From contig CAJJPG010000083.1 in NCBI GenBank assembly GCA_905193585.1, forward strand, positions 1 through 8,306: DNA of 8,306 bases, in the 5' to 3' direction. A program made the translations under genes and the position numbers. Numbering within the stretch: the first letter of the stretch is position 1; each line of letters opens with the position of its first letter. Shown in pieces: positions 5,149 through 8,306 of this stretch. Below the pieces are notes generated by a model that saw nothing but the letters and a program-made list of their open reading frames with translations, did not search any database and was not told where the DNA came from. Origin of the DNA: an uncultured Oscillospiraceae bacterium. Its GTDB lineage: Bacteria > Bacillota > Clostridia > Oscillospirales > Acutalibacteraceae.

Positions 5149-6666
5149 GTGAAAGAAAACGCCGAAAAATACAAAGCCGCCGCGACCGATGATTACAGCG
5201 GTGCGCTGCCGGGCGGCTCTCTTGAAGAAAACATAGCGTTTTTTAACGAAATATTTAAAAAGGACTCTGTTCTGCGCCTTAAAAGGGTTGCCGTTCGCGG
5301 GGCTTACAGCTATGACTGCGCTCTTTTTTATATGGACGGAATGGTTAATTCAGAACTTTTAAACGAATCGATCGTTAAGCCGCTGCTGCTGGTTCGGAAC
5401 GAGCGAACCGAGGGCAGCTTTACCGATTACGTTAAGGATCAGGTGCTTTTTGCCTCTGAAACAAAGAGCACCGAAAATGTGGCGGATATGCTGCGCGCCG
5501 TGCTTTACGGGGATACTCTGCTGCTGATAGACGGCTGCACCGCCGCAATAACCGTAAATACAAAGGGCTGGCGCACAAGGGGAATAAGCGAGCCGGACGA
5601 CGAACGGATCTTACAAGGTCCGCGCGAGGGCTTTGACGAGGCGGCGCTGCTCAATGTTGCAATGATTCGCCGCAAACTTTTAACCCCCGACCTTTGCACC
5701 GAAATGGTGAGAATAGGCAGGCGCAGCGACACGATAGTATTTATATGCTACCTTGATTCCTTAGCTGACGGAGAAATGGTAGCAGAGCTTAAACGCCGCC
5801 TTTCAAGAATCAATATTGACGGCATACTGGATACAAACTACATTGCCGAGCTGATACGCGATAAACCCCGCTCGCTTTTTAAAACCTCGGGCACAACCGA
5901 GCGCCCCGATATTGTGGCGGCGCGGCTGCTTGAGGGCAGAATTGCCCTTATTGCCGACGGCACACCCGTGGTGCTTACCTTTCCCTATTTGTTTTCGGAG
6001 AATTTTCAGTCGGACGAGGACTATTACCTCAACTATGCCGTTGCGTCGGTCGGTAGGGTGCTGAGATATATCTGCTTTTTTCTCTCTATAAGTATTCCCG
6101 CAATTTTCATAGCCGCCGCTACCTTTCACAAGGAGCTGCTGCCCACATCGCTTGCGCTCACCGTGACACAGCTGCGCGGCGGTGTGCCGTTCCCGGCGTT
6201 TGCGGAGTGTATTCTGCTTATATTCGTGTTTGAAATTCTTAAAGAAACCGGGGTCAGAATGCCACAGAGCTTAGGCCACGCTTTAAGCATTGTAGGCGGG
6301 CTTGTGGTGGGTCAGGCAGCGGTGGCAGCAAGAATTATAAGCGCGCCAATGCTTATTGTAGTGGCGCTTTCGGGTATTTCGGGGCTTATGATACCACGGC
6401 TTAAAGGCGCGGTTTTCTATTTCAGAATAATATTTGTTTGTCTGTCGGCGCTTTTCGGGCTTTACGGCTATATTGCCGGCTTTACGCTTATGCTTATTCA
6501 TATTTTGCAACTTTCGTCTCTCGGTGTCAGCTCCACCGTATCACTCGATAATGCAAACCGCAGATCCCTTAAAGACACATTCTGGCGCGCGCCGTGGCAG
6601 AATATGCGGACCCGCCCGCTTTTCTGCCGCAACCCGGTAAGAATGGAGAACAAAAAAAGTGATTAA
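5149..6666 (+). CDS. Spore germination protein, GerA-family A subunit
   Basis: A 505-aa GerAA/GerKA-type subunit of the germinant receptor, located in the inner spore membrane; length is normal. The cytoplasmic N-terminal half contains GPREGFDEAALLNVAMIRRK (157-176) and TTERPDIVAARLLEGRIAL (249-267) followed by DGTPVVLTFPYLFSE and DEDYY. The C-terminal half (about 300-455) has about five membrane helices with SIVGGLVVGQAAVAARIIS (380-398), all family hallmarks. The basic tail (470-505) is cytoplasmic. I chose GTG 5149 over the in-frame GTGs at 5134 and 5137 because GGTGAT (5140-5145) sits at the right distance before it, while 5134 has only a poor GGA upstream. The next gene overlaps by 8 nt (GTGATTAA). 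In known systems such operons are forespore-expressed under sigma-G; no clear sigma-G promoter is visible upstream. Confidence 0.93.
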   Translation: MKENAEKYKAAATDDYSGALPGGSLEENIAFFNEIFKKDSVLRLKRVAVRGAYSYDCALFYMDGMVNSELLNESIVKPLLLVRNERTEGSFTDYVKDQVLFASETKSTENVADMLRAVLYGDTLLLIDGCTAAITVNTKGWRTRGISEPDDERILQGPREGFDEAALLNVAMIRRKLLTPDLCTEMVRIGRRSDTIVFICYLDSLADGEMVAELKRRLSRINIDGILDTNYIAELIRDKPRSLFKTSGTTERPDIVAARLLEGRIALIADGTPVVLTFPYLFSENFQSDEDYYLNYAVASVGRVLRYICFFLSISIPAIFIAAATFHKELLPTSLALTVTQLRGGVPFPAFAECILLIFVFEILKETGVRMPQSLGHALSIVGGLVVGQAAVAARIISAPMLIVVALSGISGLMIPRLKGAVFYFRIIFVCLSALFGLYGYIAGFTLMLIHILQLSSLGVSSTVSLDNANRRSLKDTFWRAPWQNMRTRPLFCRNPVRMENKKSD

Positions 6667-7360
6667 AAAACTTTTCCTTATTATTACCGCGCTGTCGCTT
6701 TCGGTCACGCTTACCGCCTGCCGCGGCGCGGGGGATAATATAAAAAACGACCGCCGCTTTATAGTATCGGCTTTGGGCTTTGAAACCGACGGATTTTTAA
6801 TAAAGGTAACAAGCGAGCTTATAATTATCAATTCGGAAGACCCCGAAACCCCGCCGCAGGCGAAAACCTTTTCGGCAAAAAGTTCCACCGTTACGGGTGC
6901 GCTTGAGGATATTTCCGCACGCCTTTCAAGACCCATGTTGCTGGAGCATTGCGGAATTATAGCCATAGGCGACCGAATGAACGAAAAGCGGTTTTCCGAA
7001 ATATGCGATTACTGCTTTGCCGAAAACCGCATAACCCTTTCAGCATATATGATTTCCGTTCCCGACCCGGAAGAGCTGCTGAGCGGCGAGCCCGAATCCT
7101 CCGCCGCTGTGGGATATGACATTATGAATATTATAGAGCAGCAGAACGCGGCGAACGGAATAAACACAAACAGCCGTTTTTTTGAAGTTGAGTCTGCACG
7201 GGAAAGCGGCAAAATCACATTTTTTCTGCCGCGCTTTGAAAAAACGGAAAGCGGCGCGGCATTCGGTGGTATAGCCGTTTTTGAACACGATAAACAGAAA
7301 GAGCTTGTAAGCCGCGAAAATATAAACGCGGACAGCCTTAAACGGATTTCAAAGAGGTAA
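6659..7360 (+). CDS. Spore germination lipoprotein, Ger(x)C family, short form lacking the C-terminal domain
   Basis: A 233-aa lipoprotein: signal peptide with lipobox LTAC (lipidated Cys21), then the N-terminal GerC-like domain (about 28-215). Family marks are the early strand FIVSALGFETDGFLIKVTSE, RPMLLEHCGIIAIGDRMNE (91-109, the 'R..l.H...iiiGe' motif) and GGIAVFEHDKQKELVS (203-218), which corresponds to the 'AvF+..KlvG.L' strand at the end of the N-domain. Family members are normally about 350-400 aa with a second C-terminal domain (Spore_GerAC, PF05504). That domain is missing here, and no remnant exists because gerB starts 3 nt after the stop. It starts with GTG at 6659, with GGAGA (6645-6649) upstream, overlapping the A subunit by 8 nt. 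It should sit on the outer face of the inner spore membrane. Family call is good; the shortness is real in this sequence. Confidence 0.85.
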   Translation: MIKKLFLIITALSLSVTLTACRGAGDNIKNDRRFIVSALGFETDGFLIKVTSELIIINSEDPETPPQAKTFSAKSSTVTGALEDISARLSRPMLLEHCGIIAIGDRMNEKRFSEICDYCFAENRITLSAYMISVPDPEELLSGEPESSAAVGYDIMNIIEQQNAANGINTNSRFFEVESARESGKITFFLPRFEKTESGAAFGGIAVFEHDKQKELVSRENINADSLKRISKR

Positions 7361-7363
7361 AAA

Positions 7364-8245
7364 ATGACGAATCGAGCCGATTATTCAAAACATTCAGCCT
7401 GTCTTGCGGCTATCTTTATAATAGGTGACGCGGTAATAACGCTGCCTGATTTATATTACGGCGGCGCCGTTTTACCGGGATTTTTCATTGCCGCGCTGCT
7501 TTCCGCCGCGGTTTACTTTATATCCTTAATGCTTTGCCGCAGTCTTTGCGGCGGCGGAATTTTTAAACAAATGCTTTTTACCGTTTTTGTTTCGGCGGCA
7601 GCGGTTTATGCATTTTGGAACGGCGCGGGCTGTGTGCTGGACTTTTTCTCATTTGCCGATAAAATACTTCTGCCCGACGGCGGACATTTTGCCGTGGCGA
7701 TTATTTTTCTTTTCACGGCGGCGGTGCTGTCGGTTAAAAGGAACGACGTTATTTTAAAGCTTTCGCTCATAACCGCCTCGTTTTTCGTTATAGCCGTTGT
7801 TATTTTCTTTTTGTTCACGGCAAAGGATTTTGAATTTGAAAATATCGCGTTTCATTCAATGCCGACATTTACAGAGCTTAAAAACGGAGCAACGCCCTTT
7901 CTTTTCGGAACGGCGCTGCCCGCCGCGCTTATCCCGCCGTATTTTATGCTTACAAACGAAAAGCCCCGCAAAAGCGCGGGGCTTTGGGGGCTGCTTGCGG
8001 GGCTTGTAATAACCGCGCTGATATTATGCGACAGCGTTCTGCTTTTCGGCGCGCATATGTCCGCACGGCTGCCGTTTCCGCTGGCTGCCGCCGTAAGCAC
8101 GGTAACGGTCGGGGCGCTTTTCACACGGATGGACGGAATTGTTTACTGCCTTTTCTTTATGTCTGCTCTTATTAAAACCGCGTTTTGCGCAAAGCTGTGC
8201 TACTTTTCTTTGCAAAGCCTGAAAAACAGTAAAAGTATGTTGTAA
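7364..8245 (+). CDS. Spore germination permease-like protein, GerB family, short form
   Basis: A 293-aa polytopic protein of the spore permease family (PF03845, APC superfamily). In known receptors this subunit binds the germinant. About eight membrane helices are visible (near 11-29, 36-58, 69-92, 108-124, 131-152, 177-196, 205-228, 256-280). Family-like features are IIGDAVITLPDLYYGGAVLPGF near the start, the LFGAHMSARLPFPL loop (227-240) and the segment FTRMDGIVYCLFFMSALIK (253-271), equivalent to 'RiEa.....W....ik'. The usual length is about 360-370 aa with ten helices. The loop after TM2 is shortened, and the protein ends about where the last helices would begin. GAGG (7354-7357) precedes the ATG, three bases after the gerC stop, implying coupled translation. 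Order A-C-B is as in B. subtilis gerK. The stop lies one base before a tandem repeat. Confidence 0.88.
   Translation: MTNRADYSKHSACLAAIFIIGDAVITLPDLYYGGAVLPGFFIAALLSAAVYFISLMLCRSLCGGGIFKQMLFTVFVSAAAVYAFWNGAGCVLDFFSFADKILLPDGGHFAVAIIFLFTAAVLSVKRNDVILKLSLITASFFVIAVVIFFLFTAKDFEFENIAFHSMPTFTELKNGATPFLFGTALPAALIPPYFMLTNEKPRKSAGLWGLLAGLVITALILCDSVLLFGAHMSARLPFPLAAAVSTVTVGALFTRMDGIVYCLFFMSALIKTAFCAKLCYFSLQSLKNSKSML
7960..7985. repeat. Perfect 10-bp stem-loop inside gerB
   Basis: AAAGCCCCGC (7960-7969) and GCGGGGCTTT (7976-7985) flank a 6-nt loop. It falls in the loop between two predicted helices (around residues 199-208), where sequence is least constrained. On the minus strand it is followed by TTTTCGTTT, somewhat terminator-like; on the plus strand there is no U tract. 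Confidence 0.6.
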
Positions 8246-8246
8246 A

Positions 8247-8281
8247 TTAGATATTAGATGTTAGACATTAGATTTTAGACA
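8247..8281. repeat. Five tandem 7-bp repeats (TTAGAYN)
   Basis: Five uninterrupted heptamers: TTAGATA, TTAGATG, TTAGACA, TTAGATT, TTAGACA. All keep TTAGA at positions 1-5, T or C at 6 and any base at 7. The array begins one base after the gerB stop codon and runs straight into a palindromic repeat. Confidence 0.85.
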
Positions 8282-8306
8282 ACCATTGGCTCCCTCTGAC
8301 GAGGGT
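8282..8306. repeat. Start of a REP-like palindromic intergenic element (cut by window end)
   Basis: CCCTC (8292-8296) and GAGGG (8301-8305) form a hairpin with loop TGAC. The text GGCTCCCTCTGACGAGGG resembles a palindromic intergenic repeat I associate with Oscillospiraceae-type genomes, in which the stem continues past this point. The element is incomplete here, and this identification is from memory. Confidence 0.45.

Noticed and set aside
6541..6966. 141-codon frame antisense across the gerA/gerC junction
   Set aside because: It is explained by codon structure of the sense genes and has no supporting start signal.

Overview
The window looks like chromosomal DNA of a low-to-mid GC, spore-forming Firmicute of class Clostridia, plausibly an Oscillospiraceae/Ruminococcaceae-type gut anaerobe. 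The evidence is a gerA-family germinant-receptor operon, a DUF4364-type protein, a BofC-C-like small membrane protein, strong AGGAGG-type ribosome binding sites, frequent TTG/GTG starts, and short dispersed-looking repeats. The genus cannot be named from this sequence.

Layout. (1) 53-1000 (-): a membrane-anchored alpha/beta hydrolase with a complete Ser-Asp-His triad. (2) 1075-1371 (+), divergent from it: a 98-aa protein with one TM helix and a BofC-C-like domain, preceded by a candidate sigma-F-like promoter. (3) 1477-1625 (+): a promoter, tRNA-Val(CAC) with encoded CCA, and a perfect hairpin terminator. (4) 1746-1997 (-): a short secreted protein with its own good promoter. A second open frame just past its stop suggests a frameshifted gene. 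(5) 1998-2281: a divergent intergenic region with small palindromes and a GC-richer structured block. (6) 2282-4433 (+): an OmpR-type response regulator and a HAMP histidine kinase overlapping by 11 nt. (7) 4423-5088 (+): a DUF4364 gene with its own near-perfect promoter inside the kinase 3' end and a strong terminator. (8) 5149-8245 (+): a tightly coupled gerA-gerC-gerB operon. (9) 8247-8306: five tandem heptamers, then the first part of a palindromic repeat cut by the window edge.

How the genes work together. The two-component pair is one signalling unit of unknown stimulus. The three ger genes should encode one inner-membrane germinant receptor: A subunit with a cytoplasmic N-domain plus membrane domain, C lipoprotein, and B permease-like ligand-binding subunit. 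Its most notable property is compaction. GerA is full length, but the C subunit (233 aa) stops after the N-terminal domain, and the B subunit (293 aa) is short and ends before the family's last helices, directly against the repeats. No phage, IS transposase or CRISPR was seen. The best candidates for something undescribed are the reduced germinant receptor, the secreted-protein frameshift, and the 7-bp-period repeats found at the 3' ends of two unrelated genes.
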